From the NCBI GenBank assembly GCA_036504815.1, contig DASXUN010000004.1, forward strand, positions 62,001-126,000: a DNA stretch of 64,000 nucleotides, in the 5' to 3' direction. Position 1 is the stretch's first letter. Each line of letters starts with the position of its first letter. Under the pieces are notes generated by a model, which worked only from the letters and a program-made list of their open reading frames with translations, searched no databases and was not told the origin of the DNA. The stretch is from Gemmatimonadaceae bacterium (lineage in GTDB: Bacteria > Gemmatimonadota > Gemmatimonadetes > Gemmatimonadales > Gemmatimonadaceae). Positions 21,412 to 31,013 of this stretch are shown one piece after another. A program made the position numbers and the translations under genes.

Positions 21412-24400
21412 TCAGGATACCTTTCGAAGTGCGAGGGTAGCTGGCACGCCATCGAGATCGGCGGTCGTGCCGGGGGGAGCATCGGGGGCAATCGTGTCCG
21501 CGATGTGCAGCTGCAGCGTCAGCGTTTCGTCACAGATCCAGCCGCGGTGGGCGTCCACCGCGTCGTGCAGGGCGGCCGGGCCGGCCACCCACAGCGTGAT
21601 GCGGTCGCTCACGTTCAGCCCCGATTCCTTGCGGAAGCGCTGCACGCGGCTCACCAGCTCGCGGGCGAGACCCTCGCGCCGCAGCGCGTCGGTCAGCGTG
21701 GGATCGACGGCGGCAAAGCGCATGCCGTCCTGCGACACGACGAGCGATCCGCTCGCCTTGCGCACCACCGTGAGGTCCTCGGCGTCGAGCGGATGCGAGT
21801 GCCCGCCGACGGTGATGTGCACCACCTCGCCGCGCTCGAACGCCAGCAGCGTGGCGCTGTGCAGCGCATTCACGGCCTTGGCGGCCTGCGGCGTCTCCTT
21901 GCCCCACTTCTTGCCGAGGGAGCGGAAGTTCGCCTTGGCTTCGAGCGACACCAGCGAGTCGGCCGAGCCGAGGAACTCCACCGCCTTCACGTTGAGCTCG
22001 CTCGCGAGCAGGGGCACGAGTTCGTCGAGCAGCGCTTGCGGCGCCTCGCCGGCCACGCAGACGAGCCGCGCGAGCGGCTGGCGCACCTTGAGGCCGGCCT
22101 CCTCGCGCGCGGCGCGGCCGAGCGTCGCCAGCGCACGCACCTCGCGCATCGCCGCCTCCAGCGGAAGGTCGCGCGCCGGCGCACCCTCGCGCACGTAGCG
22201 GGCCAGGTGCACCGAACTCCCGGTGAGCGCGCGATGAATCCAGTCGCTCACGAACGGCGCGAACGGCGCCAGCAGGCGCGAGACGACGGTGAGCACCTCG
22301 TGCAGCGTCGCGAACGCCGCGCGGTTCCCGTCGCCATCCACCTCGTAGAAGCGCCCGCGCGACAGCCGCACGTACCAGTTGGCCACGTCCTCGGTCACGA
22401 ACTCCATCAGCGCGCGCGACGCCGCCGTGGCGTCGTAGCGCTGCAACTCGGCGTCCACCTCGGCCTCCACCGCGGCGAGCCGCGACAGCACCCAGCGGTC
22501 GAGCAGCGGGCGGTCGGCCACGGCCGGATCGGCCGCCGACGGCGCCCACCCGAAGTTCGCGTACTGCGCGAAGATGCCGTTGTAGACGTTCTTGAGCGTG
22601 ACGAGAAAGCGTCCCGCCGTCTCGCGGATCACCTGCTCGTCGAAGCGCCGCGGCACCCAGATCTGGCTGGACGCGACGAGGAAGAGCCGCACCGCATCGG
22701 CGCCGTGGCGCTCGATCACCTGCCACGGATCCACGGTGTTGCCGCGCGTCTTCGACATCTTCTGGCCGTTCGCATCGAGCACCAGGTCGTTCACCACCAC
22801 GGCCTTGTACGGCTCGGCGACGCCCGGCGGCAGGAAATGCCCGCCCGACTTGTGCGAGTCCACTGCGTAGGCGTCGATGTCGCGCGAAAGGTCACCATGC
22901 GAGCGCGCCGCCGCGTCCTTCTCCCGTCTCCCGTCTCCCGTCTTCCGTCCGTCGTTCGGATGCAACGCATCCCCAAGTCCCGTCGCAATCGCGAGCAGCG
23001 AGTAGAACCACCCGCGCGTCTGGTCCACGCCCTCGGCGATGAAGTCGCCCGGATACTGCTGCGCGAATTCCTCGCGATGCTCGAACGGGAAGTGCCACTG
23101 CGCAAACGGCATCGAGCCCGAGTCGAACCAGGTGTCGATGACTTCCGGCACGCGGCGCATCGTCCCGTCGCATTCGCTGCACGGCCAGGTGTAGCCGTCG
23201 ATGTGCGGCTTGTGCGGGTCGAAGTCGGCGCCGAGCGTCCGGCCCGTCTGCACCGCGAGGTGCGCAAAGCTGCCAATCACCTCGCGGTGCGACGACTCGG
23301 CGTCGCAGACCCAGACCGGGAGCGGCGTCCCCCAGAAGCGGTCGCGCGAGATCGCCCAGTCGATGTTGTTCTCGAGCCAGCTGCCAAACCGCCCGGCCCC
23401 GACTTCGGCCGGGTTCCAGTTCACGTGCCGGTTGCGCTCGAGCATCGCGTCCTTGAACGCCGTCGTGCGCACGAACCACGACGAGCGCGCGTAGTACAAC
23501 AGCGGCGTCTTGCAGCGCCAGCAGTGGGGATAGCTGTGCGTGAGGCGTCCGTCCTTGAACAGCACGCCGCGCCGCTTGAGCTCCTCGATGATGACGGGAT
23601 CGGCGGCCTTCACGAACATCCCGCCAACCAGCGGCATCCCCTCCGGGAACTCGCCGCGCGCGTTGACCGGCTGCAGGAAGGCCAGCTCGAACTGCTGTCC
23701 CGCCTGGTAGTCGTCCGCGCCGAACGCGGGCGCCAGGTGCACCACGCCGGTGCCGTCGTCCGCGGAGACGAAACCGGTCGTCACGATGATCTCGCGCGCC
23801 CCGTCGGCGAACGCCATCCAGTCGAGCGGTCGCTGATAGTGCGCGCCGGCCAGCGCCGTCCCCGGGAACGTCGTCACCACGTCCCAGCGATCCTGCCAGT
23901 CGCCGCCCAGCACCGCGCTCACGCGCGCCTCGGCGAGGATCACCGTGTGCGTTGCCCCCTTCTTGCGCTTGAGTTCGGCGTACGTGAGATCCGGGCTCAC
24001 CGCCAGCGCGGCATTCGACACGAGCGTCCACGGCGTCGTCGTCCAGACGAGGATGCGGCGCTCTCCCTCGGGCCCCGCCTCGCGCAGCGGCAGCTGCAGG
24101 TAGACGGACGGATCCTCGACGTCCTCGTAGCCCTGCGCCACCTCATGGCTCGAGAGCGCCGTGCCGCACCGCGGGCAGTACGGCAGGATCTTGTGCCCCT
24201 GGTACAGCAAGCCCTTCGCGTGCAGCATCGAGAGCGCCCACCAGACGCTTTCGATGTACGCATTGTGGTACGTGACGTACGCGTGCTCGTAGTCGAGCCA
24301 GAAGGCGATGCGGTTGGACAGCTTCTCCCAGTCCTCGCGATAGCGGAACACGCTCTCGCGGCAGCGGCGGTTGAACTCCGCCACGCCGACGCGCTCGATG

Positions 24401-24744
24401 TCCTGCTTGCCGCTGATGCCGAGTTCCTTCTCGACCTCGATTTCCACGGGGAGGCCGTGCGTGTCCCATCCCGCCTTGCGATCCACCCGGAAGCCCTGCA
24501 TGTGCCGATGCCGGCAGAAGAGGTCCTTGATGGTGCGCGCAAAGACGTGATGGATGCCCGGCTTGCCGTTGGCGGTGGGCGGCCCCTCGAAGAAGACCCA
24601 GCGCGGCGCGCCGGCGCGCGCGGCGAGCGACGCCTCGAAGAGCTTCTCGTCGCGCCAGCGCTCGAGCAGTTCGCGCTCCACCGCGTCGGCCGGACGCTCC
24701 GGCGGCAGCGGCGCAAAACGCGGGGTCAGTTCCACAACGGTCAC
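21412..24744 (-). CDS. ileS: Isoleucyl-tRNA synthetase with repeat-derived insert
   Basis: Charges tRNA-Ile, with editing of Val. The chain has 1110 residues. The class I first motif reads [11 protein letters not shown] (residues about 56-66), the HIGH variant of the eukaryote-like/IleS2 clade also seen in Bacteroidetes. KMSKT lies at 662-666. The CP1 editing domain ([32 protein letters not shown]) and the [12 protein letters not shown] block are intact. Between [14 protein letters not shown] and [11 protein letters not shown], just before KMSK, there is an extra stretch of about 45 residues. It starts with [11 protein letters not shown], encoded by the heptamer repeats also seen in rsmH. The GTG start overlaps the punA stop (GTGA). 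Catalytic motifs are complete, so the enzyme is presumably active. Confidence 0.96.
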   Translation of the reverse strand: MTVVELTPRFAPLPPERPADAVERELLERWRDEKLFEASLAARAGAPRWVFFEGPPTANGKPGIHHVFARTIKDLFCRHRHMQGFRVDRKAGWDTHGLPVEIEVEKELGISGKQDIERVGVAEFNRRCRESVFRYREDWEKLSNRIAFWLDYEHAYVTYHNAYIESVWWALSMLHAKGLLYQGHKILPYCPRCGTALSSHEVAQGYEDVEDPSVYLQLPLREAGPEGERRILVWTTTPWTLVSNAALAVSPDLTYAELKRKKGATHTVILAEARVSAVLGGDWQDRWDVVTTFPGTALAGAHYQRPLDWMAFADGAREIIVTTGFVSADDGTGVVHLAPAFGADDYQAGQQFELAFLQPVNARGEFPEGMPLVGGMFVKAADPVIIEELKRRGVLFKDGRLTHSYPHCWRCKTPLLYYARSSWFVRTTAFKDAMLERNRHVNWNPAEVGAGRFGSWLENNIDWAISRDRFWGTPLPVWVCDAESSHREVIGSFAHLAVQTGRTLGADFDPHKPHIDGYTWPCSECDGTMRRVPEVIDTWFDSGSMPFAQWHFPFEHREEFAQQYPGDFIAEGVDQTRGWFYSLLAIATGLGDALHPNDGRKTGDGRREKDAAARSHGDLSRDIDAYAVDSHKSGGHFLPPGVAEPYKAVVVNDLVLDANGQKMSKTRGNTVDPWQVIERHGADAVRLFLVASSQIWVPRRFDEQVIRETAGRFLVTLKNVYNGIFAQYANFGWAPSAADPAVADRPLLDRWVLSRLAAVEAEVDAELQRYDATAASRALMEFVTEDVANWYVRLSRGRFYEVDGDGNRAAFATLHEVLTVVSRLLAPFAPFVSDWIHRALTGSSVHLARYVREGAPARDLPLEAAMREVRALATLGRAAREEAGLKVRQPLARLVCVAGEAPQALLDELVPLLASELNVKAVEFLGSADSLVSLEAKANFRSLGKKWGKETPQAAKAVNALHSATLLAFERGEVVHITVGGHSHPLDAEDLTVVRKASGSLVVSQDGMRFAAVDPTLTDALRREGLARELVSRVQRFRKESGLNVSDRITLWVAGPAALHDAVDAHRGWICDETLTLQLHIADTIAPDAPPGTTADLDGVPATLALRKVS
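22817..22966. repeat. Heptamer repeat and extra segment inside ileS
   Basis: Plus-strand copies of TCCCGTC (the complement of GACGGGA in rsmH) run tandemly at about 22919-22952, with a few substitutions. They lie in an approximately 150-bp extra segment relative to what I recall of the IleS family, between codons for ATGLG and PYKAV. The reading frame is preserved. Exact borders need an alignment. Confidence 0.75.
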
Positions 24745-25589
24745 AGGCGCTCCATCACGCCGCGGACGAGCGCTTCGAGCTGCGGCTCGGCGGTCCCGGC
24801 ATTGGCAAGGATCTTGGCGAGGTTCGCGGGCTCGAGCGCGTCGGGCAGGCATTGATCGGTGATGATCGAGACGCCCATCACCCGCATCCCCGCCTGCACG
24901 GCGACAATCACCTCGGGAACCGTGCTCATGCCGACGACGTCGGCGCCGATCGCGCGCAGCATCCGGTACTCGGCGCGCGTCTCGAGGTTGGGCCCCGACA
25001 CGGCCACGTACACGCCTTCGCGCAGCGTGATGCCGCGCTCGGCCGCCACCTGACGGGCGATGGCACGCAGCCCCGGGTCGTACGGCGCGCTCATGTCGGG
25101 AAAGCGATCGCCGAACGCCGTGTCATGCGGCCCGATGAGCGGATTGTCGCCCAGCAGGTTGATGTGGTCGGAGATCAGCATCAGGTCGCCCGGCGCCCAC
25201 AACGGATGCATGCCGCCGCAGGCATTCGAGACGAGCAGCGTCGTCGCCCCGAGCGCGCGCAGGACGCGCACCGGAAACGTCACCTGCTGCAGCGCGTACC
25301 CTTCGTACCGGTGAAACCGCCCCTGCATCGCGATGACGCGCCGCCCGGCCAGCGTCCCCACGAGCAATCGACCCGCGTGCGACTCGACCGTCGACAGCGG
25401 GAAGCCGGGGATGTCGCCGTACGGGATGGCGCACTCCACCGCGATCGCCTTGCCCACCGCCCCGAGTCCCGTGCCGAGTATGAGCGCGACGTCCGGCACG
25501 AGGGCGGTCCGCGCGCGCACGGCGCGCACCGCCGCATCAACGGCGGCGGTCGTGTGGGCGTGCTCGGATCCAGGAAAGCGGACGGACAT
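24741..25589 (-). CDS. punA: Purine nucleoside phosphorylase (PNP-I, trimeric type)
   Basis: Phosphorolysis of purine nucleosides in the salvage pathway. The protein has 282 residues. Family blocks: [11 protein letters not shown] (phosphate loop), [50 protein letters not shown] and [13 protein letters not shown], where the Glu is the purine contact. Then come [12 protein letters not shown] and [12 protein letters not shown]. The last block has Asp where mammalian PNP has the base-reading Asn243. This may widen specificity towards 6-aminopurines, though related bacterial enzymes seem to share it. It lies between divIVA and ileS in a co-oriented, tightly spaced run. Confidence 0.92.
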   Translation of the reverse strand: MSVRFPGSEHAHTTAAVDAAVRAVRARTALVPDVALILGTGLGAVGKAIAVECAIPYGDIPGFPLSTVESHAGRLLVGTLAGRRVIAMQGRFHRYEGYALQQVTFPVRVLRALGATTLLVSNACGGMHPLWAPGDLMLISDHINLLGDNPLIGPHDTAFGDRFPDMSAPYDPGLRAIARQVAAERGITLREGVYVAVSGPNLETRAEYRMLRAIGADVVGMSTVPEVIVAVQAGMRVMGVSIITDQCLPDALEPANLAKILANAGTAEPQLEALVRGVMERL

Positions 25590-25597
25590 GGGACCTC

Positions 25598-26167
25598 TTA
25601 CTTGGCCTCGGCGTCGTCCGGGCCGCCCTCATCGAGCCAGCTCGGCGCCTTGCCGCGAGCGGACGGACCCGACTCCTCGGCCGGGGCCGGCCGATCGGGG
25701 GCCGGCGTCGCCTCGGCGGCGCGCAGTTCGCTCACCTGTCGTTCGGTGAAAGCCCGCCACTGCGCGAGGTACGACAGGCGGGCGCGCTCCAGCGCCTCCA
25801 CCTGTCCCTCGAGCCGGCGCACCGTGCGGCGCGCCTCCTCGACGAGCTTGTCGCCCTCGGCGCGCGCCTCGCGCAGGATCAGCTGCGCCTCGCGCTCCGC
25901 CTGCTCGCGCGTCTCGGCGCGCAGCTGCTGGGCGGTGATCAGCGCGTCGTTCAGCGCCTTGTCGCGCTCGCGGAAGGCGCGCAGCTGTTCGTGGAATCCC
26001 TTGGCCTTCGCCTCGAGCTCGCTGTTCGCGCGGGTCAGCCGCTCCAGTTCCTCCGCCACCTGGTCGCGGAACTGGTCCACCCGCGTCTTGTCGTAGCCGC
26101 GCAGCGCCGACCCGAAGTCGAAGCGTCGCGCGTCGACCGGCGTGAGATGAAAGACATCGTCGCTCAT
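25598..26167 (-). CDS. divIVA: DivIVA-domain polar/septal scaffold protein
   Basis: A 189-residue coiled-coil protein. The N-terminal membrane-binding DivIVA domain is seen in [27 protein letters not shown] long coiled coil follows (about 35-150; [38 protein letters not shown]) and an acidic, proline-containing disordered tail ends it. Members recognise negatively curved membrane at septa and poles. It is preceded by yggS (TGATG-type overlap at 26167) and followed by punA-ileS, the arrangement of the Gram-positive ylm/divIVA-ileS cluster. A pole marker next to an MglA-type polarity module is suggestive, but they are 6 kb apart and a link is speculative. Confidence 0.9.
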   Translation of the reverse strand: MSDDVFHLTPVDARRFDFGSALRGYDKTRVDQFRDQVAEELERLTRANSELEAKAKGFHEQLRAFRERDKALNDALITAQQLRAETREQAEREAQLILREARAEGDKLVEEARRTVRRLEGQVEALERARLSYLAQWRAFTERQVSELRAAEATPAPDRPAPAEESGPSARGKAPSWLDEGGPDDAEAK

Positions 26168-26841
26168 CAGTGCCTCTCCCCGAACAGGACCGTGCCCAGC
26201 CGCACCATCGTGGCACCCTCTTCCACCGCGATCTCGTAGTCGCCCGACATTCCCATCGACAGCTCCGTCGCCGGGTGGCCCGCCGCGCGCAGCGCCTCGC
26301 GGGCCTCCCGGGCACCGGCGAAGCAGCGCCGCAGCGTTGCCTCATCCGCTTCGAGCGGCGCCATGGTCATGGCCCCGATCACGCGGATGCCGCGCAGTTG
26401 CACCAGCCGTTCCCCCTCGCGGGCCACGTCAGCCAGCGCGTGGCCGCCCTTCGTTTCCTCGCCCACCACACTCACCTGCAGCAACGCGTCCACCGGACGG
26501 CCGCGCCGCTGCCCGAACTCATCCACCGCATCGGCCAGGCGCGCGCTGTCGAGCGCGTGCAGCAGCCAGAAGTGGTCCAGCGCCTTCACCTTGTTGCGCT
26601 GCAGATGCCCGATCAGGTGCCAGCGCACCGGCACCGCGACCAACGCCTGCTTGTCCCGCGCCTCCTGTACCCGGTTCTCGCCGACGTCCTCCACGCCACA
26701 GGCGTGCACGGCCGCGACGGCGTCGGGTCCATGTGTCTTGGTGACCGCCACGAGCCGCACCGCCTGCCCGTGCCCGCCCCGGCGCACGGCGTCCGCGATT
26801 CGTCCCCTGACCTCAGCCAGGCGCTCAGCCAAGTCCTGCAT
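26167..26841 (-). CDS. yggS: YggS-family PLP homeostasis protein
   Basis: PLP-binding protein of the YggS/YBL036C family (PLPBP), which buffers pyridoxal phosphate and has no known catalytic activity. In 224 residues the PLP lysine is K35 (LVAVTKTHG), followed by GENRVQEARDK, WHLIGHLQRNKVK, LSMGMSGDYEIAVEEGATMVRLGTV split across the C-terminal part, and a final LFGERH. Here it heads the divIVA-ileS run, as ylmE does in Bacillus. Upstream of its ATG lies the repeat element at 26891-27050. Confidence 0.94.
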   Translation of the reverse strand: MQDLAERLAEVRGRIADAVRRGGHGQAVRLVAVTKTHGPDAVAAVHACGVEDVGENRVQEARDKQALVAVPVRWHLIGHLQRNKVKALDHFWLLHALDSARLADAVDEFGQRRGRPVDALLQVSVVGEETKGGHALADVAREGERLVQLRGIRVIGAMTMAPLEADEATLRRCFAGAREAREALRAAGHPATELSMGMSGDYEIAVEEGATMVRLGTVLFGERH

Positions 26842-26890
26842 AGCCTAGAAAAATAGGCGGGCGATAGGGGGAAGCGATAGGCTCGTACGG

Positions 26891-27050
26891 ACTTAGGATT
26901 GGGAATCCGGAACGGGATTCCGGACCACGACCCCGGAAAGCGATTGGCGACGGCCCGGCATCCCGCCGAGCCATCGCCAATCGCAATCGCCAATCGCAAT
27001 CGTCAATCGAAGTCCTGAATCCCAATCCGAATTCCCAATCCTCAATCAGC
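26891..27050. repeat. Dispersed repeat element, inverted-pair form (copy 1)
   Basis: Fills the gap between yggS and ftsH and ends 1 bp from the ftsH stop. The left arm begins TTAGGATTGGGAATCCGG. The right arm, read on the complementary strand, begins TGAGGATTGGGAATTCGG, so the two form a long imperfect inverted repeat. Inside are alternating words of the type CAATCGC/CAATCG. The same consensus arm occurs at 40.4, 44.6 and 62.7 kb. When transcribed it could fold into a long hairpin. Confidence 0.85.
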
Positions 27051-27051
27051 G

Positions 27052-29034
27052 TTAAGCCGGTTGAATCTCCGGCCCGCCCAGCACCGGCGGCACCGGCTTC
27101 GCATCGGGCGTCACGCTCGGTGCCGGCGCGCTCGCCAGCGGCAGAATGGTCCCCGGCACGACCCGCGGCGGCAGCGGCTCGCCCTCGACCAGCAGCTTGA
27201 TGTCCTCGCGCGTCAGCGTCTCGCGGTCGAGCAGCGCCATCGCCAGCGTGTCGAGCAGGGCGCGGTTCTCCGTGAGCACCACGCGCGCCCGCTCGTACGA
27301 CTCGTGGATGATGCGCGCCACTTCCTCGTCCACCAGTTGCGCCGTCCGCTCCGAGACTTCGCGGCGGCTCATCAGCTGCGCGCCCAGGAACAGCTCCTGC
27401 TCGTTGTCGCCCACGAGGATCGGCCCGATCTTGTCGGACAGCCCCCACTGCGACACGCAGCGGCGCGCCAGCGCCGTCGCCATCTGGATGTCGCTCGCCG
27501 CGCCGGTGGTCACGCGCTCGCGGCCGAAGACCAGCTCCTCCGCCACGCGCCCGCCGTACGCCATCACCAGCCGCGCGTCGAGCTGCAGCCGGCTGACCGA
27601 CACGCGGTCGTCCTCGGGCAGCGTGAACGCCACGCCCAGCGTGCGCCCGCGCGGCACGATGGTCACCTTGTGCAGCGGATCGGTCCCCTTGACCTTGATC
27701 GCGCACACAGCGTGCCCCGCCTCGTGATAGGCCGTCTGCTTGCGCTCCTCGTCCTTCATCACCAGCGACTTGCGCTCCGCGCCCAGCATCACGCGGTCCT
27801 TCGCCTCCTCGAGGTCCACCATGTAGACCTTGTCGTGGTTGCGGCGCGCCGCCAGCAACGCCCCCTCGTTCACGAGGTTGGCCAGGTCCGCGCCCGCCAT
27901 GCCAGGCGTGCTGCGCGCCAGCGCCGTGACGTCCACGTCCTCGGCCATCGGCTTGTTGCGCATGTGCACGCGCAGGATCCCCTCGCGGCCGCGCAGGTCG
28001 GGCGCGTCCACGACGATCTGCCGGTCAAAACGCCCCGGGCGCAGCAGCGCCGGATCGAGCACGTCCGGCCGGTTCGTCGCCGCCACCAGGATCACGCCCT
28101 CGTTGCTCTCGAAGCCGTCCATCTCCACCAGCAGCTGGTTCAGCGTCTGCTCACGCTCGTCGTGCCCGCCGCCCAGCCCGGCGCCGCGATGGCGCCCGAC
28201 CGCGTCGATTTCGTCGATGAAGATGATGCACGGCGCGTTCGTCTTGCCCTGCTCGAACAAGTCGCGCACCCGGCTCGCGCCCACGCCCACGAACATCTCC
28301 ACGAAGTCGGAGCCCGACATCGAGAAGAACGGACGCCCCGCCTCGCCGGCCACGGCGCGCGCCAGCAGCGTCTTGCCCGTCCCCGGCGGTCCCACCAGGA
28401 GCGCGCCCTTCGGCAGGCGGCCGCCCAGCTTGGTGAACTTCTGCGGGTCCTTCAGGAACTCGATGATCTCCTGCAGTTCCACCTTCGCCTCGTCGCACCC
28501 CGCGACGTCGGCAAAGGTCACCTTGGGCGTGTCGCCCGTGAGGAGCTTCGCCTTCGACTTGCCGAACGAGAACGCCTTGTTGGGTCCCTGCTGCATCTGC
28601 CGCAGGAAGAAGATCCAGAAGCCGAAGATCACGATCCACGGCAGCAGGCTCACCAGCACCGACGTGAACGACGGGCTCGGCGCCTGCGCCTTCACCTCGA
28701 CGCCCTGCGCGCGCAGCCGCTCGTCCAGCTTGTCGCCGTACTCGCCGGGGAGCATCGTTTCGAACTTCCGCACCGCGCGGCCGTCCACCATCACCGGCGT
28801 CTTGTACTCGCCGGTGACCGTCTTGCCGCCGACGACCGTCACCGTCTTGACGTTGCCGGCCTCGACTTGCCGCGTGAACTCGCTGGCATTCACCTCGCTC
28901 GTGCCTTCGGGCTTTCCGCCGGCATACTGGATGATGAAGACCGGCACCAGGATGACCAGCAGCCAGAAGGCGATGGTCTTCGAGAGTCGGCCGAAGTTCG
29001 AGGGAGGCGTGGGGGGAGTTGGATTCTGTGCCAT
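27052..29034 (-). CDS. ftsH: ATP-dependent zinc metalloprotease FtsH
   Basis: A membrane-bound AAA+ protease that degrades membrane and short-lived cytosolic proteins as a hexamer. The chain has 660 residues. First membrane helix about 17-36 ([18 protein letters not shown]), periplasmic domain, second helix about 118-138 ([20 protein letters not shown]). AAA+ domain with [26 protein letters not shown] and the second-region [18 protein letters not shown]. Zinc site HEAGH at about residues 436-440. The tail is proline-rich. Gene order tilS-hpt-ftsH is widely conserved. Confidence 0.97.
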   Translation of the reverse strand: MAQNPTPPTPPSNFGRLSKTIAFWLLVILVPVFIIQYAGGKPEGTSEVNASEFTRQVEAGNVKTVTVVGGKTVTGEYKTPVMVDGRAVRKFETMLPGEYGDKLDERLRAQGVEVKAQAPSPSFTSVLVSLLPWIVIFGFWIFFLRQMQQGPNKAFSFGKSKAKLLTGDTPKVTFADVAGCDEAKVELQEIIEFLKDPQKFTKLGGRLPKGALLVGPPGTGKTLLARAVAGEAGRPFFSMSGSDFVEMFVGVGASRVRDLFEQGKTNAPCIIFIDEIDAVGRHRGAGLGGGHDEREQTLNQLLVEMDGFESNEGVILVAATNRPDVLDPALLRPGRFDRQIVVDAPDLRGREGILRVHMRNKPMAEDVDVTALARSTPGMAGADLANLVNEGALLAARRNHDKVYMVDLEEAKDRVMLGAERKSLVMKDEERKQTAYHEAGHAVCAIKVKGTDPLHKVTIVPRGRTLGVAFTLPEDDRVSVSRLQLDARLVMAYGGRVAEELVFGRERVTTGAASDIQMATALARRCVSQWGLSDKIGPILVGDNEQELFLGAQLMSRREVSERTAQLVDEEVARIIHESYERARVVLTENRALLDTLAMALLDRETLTREDIKLLVEGEPLPPRVVPGTILPLASAPAPSVTPDAKPVPPVLGGPEIQPA

Positions 29035-29092
29035 GACTTGAGTTATGGACGTCGGCCAGCACGCCTGATGGCGTGCGCGGCGCTACCAGCCA

Positions 29093-29644
29093 TCAGGCGA
29101 GGCTGGCGATATACGGAACGTGACGGAAGTTCTCGGCGTGATCGAGCCCGTAACCCACCAGGAACTCGTTCGGCGCGTCAAACCCGACAAACTTGACCGG
29201 ATGATCCAGATGTTCGGCAATGTGCTTGTGCAGCAGCGCACAGATATGCAGCGACTTGGGACGCCGCGTCTCCAGGAGATCCACCAGCTTCTGCATGGTC
29301 CGCCCGGAATCGACGATGTCCTCCACGAGGAGAACGTGCTTCCCCTCCATGTTGGTTTCCGGATCGTACAGTAGTCGCACGTTCCCGGATGACACCGTCC
29401 CTGCCCCGTACGAACCCGCGACGATGAAATCGACCTGCAGCGGGCGGGGTATCTGGCGCACCAGATCCGCCGTGAACATGAAGCTGCCCTTCAGCAGGCC
29501 GAGCGCGAGCAGGTCGCCCTCCGGATACTCCGCCGCAATCTGCCGGCCGAGTTCGCGGACGCGAGCGGCAATCTGCTCCTCCGAGAAGACAATGCGCTTG
29601 ACCGCGCGTCCCATCAGGCGCGGATCGGCGGGTGCGGTGGTCAT
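29093..29644 (-). CDS. hpt: Hypoxanthine phosphoribosyltransferase
   Basis: Transfers phosphoribose from PRPP to hypoxanthine or guanine (purine salvage), complementing the PNP at 24741. The protein has 183 residues. The PRPP-binding loop is VLLVEDIVDSGRTMQ; the N-terminal part has LLKGSFMFTADLVR and the C-terminal part VKFVGFDAPNEFLVGYGLD. The start at MTTAPADPRL is preferred over one 51 bp upstream because it fits the family length. Directly upstream is TATATT with only 8 nt before the ATG and no Shine-Dalgarno sequence, suggesting a leaderless mRNA. Confidence 0.95.
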   Translation of the reverse strand: MTTAPADPRLMGRAVKRIVFSEEQIAARVRELGRQIAAEYPEGDLLALGLLKGSFMFTADLVRQIPRPLQVDFIVAGSYGAGTVSSGNVRLLYDPETNMEGKHVLLVEDIVDSGRTMQKLVDLLETRRPKSLHICALLHKHIAEHLDHPVKFVGFDAPNEFLVGYGLDHAENFRHVPYIASLA

Positions 29645-29652
29645 GGAGGATA

Positions 29653-29658
29653 AATATA
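29653..29658 (-). promoter_or_regulatory. Candidate -10 box (TATATT) of hpt
   Basis: TATATT on the minus strand ends 8 nt before the hpt ATG in an AT-rich island within GC-rich DNA. No good -35 is seen (TGGAAC at a 19-bp spacing is the best). If active, transcription would start at or next to the start codon. Confidence 0.45.
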
Positions 29659-29725
29659 GTGGGGGGCACGCCCCGACGTTCCATTGGCGTCGCACCGCCG
29701 GTGCGCCGGAACGCCCTCGTCTCTG

Positions 29726-30664
29726 TCAGTCCTCGGCCCCCGCGCGGCCGCGGCGCACGACGAAGGTCCGCGCCGTCCGCTCGACGGTCCCTCCCCCAGA
29801 AAGCGGCATCCGCTGTCCCGCGGTGGCGCGCGCCGACCACGCCGCCAGCCGCGCCACGCCGCGGCGGTCCAGCACCAGTCCGCCGCGCGCCGCCACTTCC
29901 GGCCAGACCACCGACAACCCGTCGGCGCTCAGCGAGGCGATTACGCCCGCGTCCACCACCAGCGCATCGCCCACGCGCTGCACACCGAGCGTGTCCACCA
30001 GCGCCGCCATCTCCGAGCGCCAGCCCGCGGCCCGCGTGCCGATCGACACCAGCGCATCTCCAAAGCCGGGCTGCGCCGCCTCGGCCGCCGTCAGCAGATG
30101 GGCCCGCAGGCGATTGCGCAGATAGACCGGATTGGCGTTCGACGGATCCTCCACGAAGGGGACGGCGGCCTGCTCGGCATAACGGGCGAGCGTCGCTCGA
30201 CGAATCCCGAGCAGCGGACGGACGACCCCCGGCGATGGCGCCGCCATCCCGGCGAGGCCCCGGGCCGACGCGTCCCGCAGGATGCGCATCGCCACCGTCT
30301 CGGCCTGGTCATCGAGCGTGTGCGCGGTCACGATCACCGCCCGCCGCTCCTCGGCGACCGCGCGCAGGAAGTTCCATCGCGCCTCTCGCAGGACCGACTC
30401 GGAGGCACGCGAGGCCGATGCACGCTCGGGGGCGCGCCCCGCAATCACCGAAACGCCCCGCCGCAGGCACTCGTGCACCACCAGTTCCACGGCCTCCGCC
30501 GCCGCCACCCCCGTGCCGTGATCGAACGATGCAACGGCCGTCTGCGGGTCGGGCCGGTGACGCACGAAGGCGTCGAGCAGGGCCATGGAATCCCGGCCGC
30601 CGGAGACGGCGAGCAGGTATCGGTCGGGTGGGAGTGCCCCAAGCGCTTTCGCGATCGCGTTCAC
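29726..30664 (-). CDS. tilS: tRNA(Ile)-lysidine synthetase TilS
   Basis: Modifies C34 of the CAT-anticodon tRNA-Ile2 to lysidine using ATP and lysine, making it read AUA. The protein has 312 residues. The PP-loop is SGGRDSM at residues 21-27, followed by SFDHGTGVAAAEAVELV, VIVTAHTLDDQAETVAMRIL, GMAAPSPGVVRPLLGI and FVEDPSNANPVYLRNRLR. It is shorter than E. coli TilS, lacking most of the C-terminal domains, as in many bacteria. The GTG start lies 6 nt after a TATCTT -10 box, so it may be leaderless. A possible substrate tRNA lies at 61178. Confidence 0.93.
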   Translation of the reverse strand: MNAIAKALGALPPDRYLLAVSGGRDSMALLDAFVRHRPDPQTAVASFDHGTGVAAAEAVELVVHECLRRGVSVIAGRAPERASASRASESVLREARWNFLRAVAEERRAVIVTAHTLDDQAETVAMRILRDASARGLAGMAAPSPGVVRPLLGIRRATLARYAEQAAVPFVEDPSNANPVYLRNRLRAHLLTAAEAAQPGFGDALVSIGTRAAGWRSEMAALVDTLGVQRVGDALVVDAGVIASLSADGLSVVWPEVAARGGLVLDRRGVARLAAWSARATAGQRMPLSGGGTVERTARTFVVRRGRAGAED

Positions 30665-30670
30665 CTAGCT

Positions 30671-30699
30671 AAGATATCCTCGCGGAAATCGCGTGTCGC
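30671..30699 (-). promoter_or_regulatory. Candidate tilS promoter
   Basis: Minus strand: GCGACA (-35, 4 of 6), 17-bp spacer, TATCTT (-10), then 6 nt to the GTG start codon. The spacing places the transcription start at the initiation codon, like the promoters at 5437 and 33529. Confidence 0.5.
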
Positions 30700-30729
30700 T
30701 GTGCCTCGACCTTCATCCCGATTCATCCC

Positions 30730-30912
30730 GTGGAACAGACCTACGGCGGACCCCTCGGAACCCTGATTGCCGGCGTCGGCATGTGCGCCTTTTACATGGC
30801 GCTCATCTGGATCAACGTGCTGCTCGGCATGTTCCTCACGCCGTTGTTCCTCATTCCGCTGACGTGGATTCAGGACTGGTGGATGGAGCGGCAGAAGGCC
30901 CTGCAGGCCTGA
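30730..30912 (+). CDS. 60-residue membrane protein of unknown function
   Basis: Encodes a small protein with two hydrophobic stretches: GTLIAGVGMCAFYMALIWINV and LLGMFLTPLFLIPLTWI, followed by a polar end (QDWWMERQKALQA). The likely topology is one long or two short membrane helices. GTG start; divergent from tilS and closed by a hairpin at 30937. The hydrophobic pattern and isolated transcription unit argue that it is real, but I do not recognise a family. Confidence 0.65.
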   Translation: MEQTYGGPLGTLIAGVGMCAFYMALIWINVLLGMFLTPLFLIPLTWIQDWWMERQKALQA

Positions 30913-30936
30913 GCCGAAGCTCCCCAGCGCTACCCG

Positions 30937-30958
30937 CGGGCCGGCAGATGCCGGCCCG
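30937..30958 (+). terminator. Hairpin after the 60-aa membrane gene
   Basis: Perfect 9-bp stem CGGGCCGGC / GCCGGCCCG with loop AGAT, 24 bp after the stop, followed by TTGACGTTCT. The U-tract is imperfect. It lies between convergent genes and may serve both. Confidence 0.55.
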
Positions 30959-31013
30959 TTGACGTTCTACCTCGATCGTTGGCCGGCTGCCCTGCCGCCA
31001 GGCCTGCATTGCC

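Noticed and set aside
21400-24855. Open frame of more than 1100 codons antisense to ileS
   Set aside because: It mirrors the ileS codon pattern in GC-rich DNA, is Arg/His/Leu-rich, has no recognisable motif, and ileS on the other strand is certain.
27061-29196. 711-codon frame opposite ftsH
   Set aside because: Shadow of ftsH; His/Arg-rich product without domain features.
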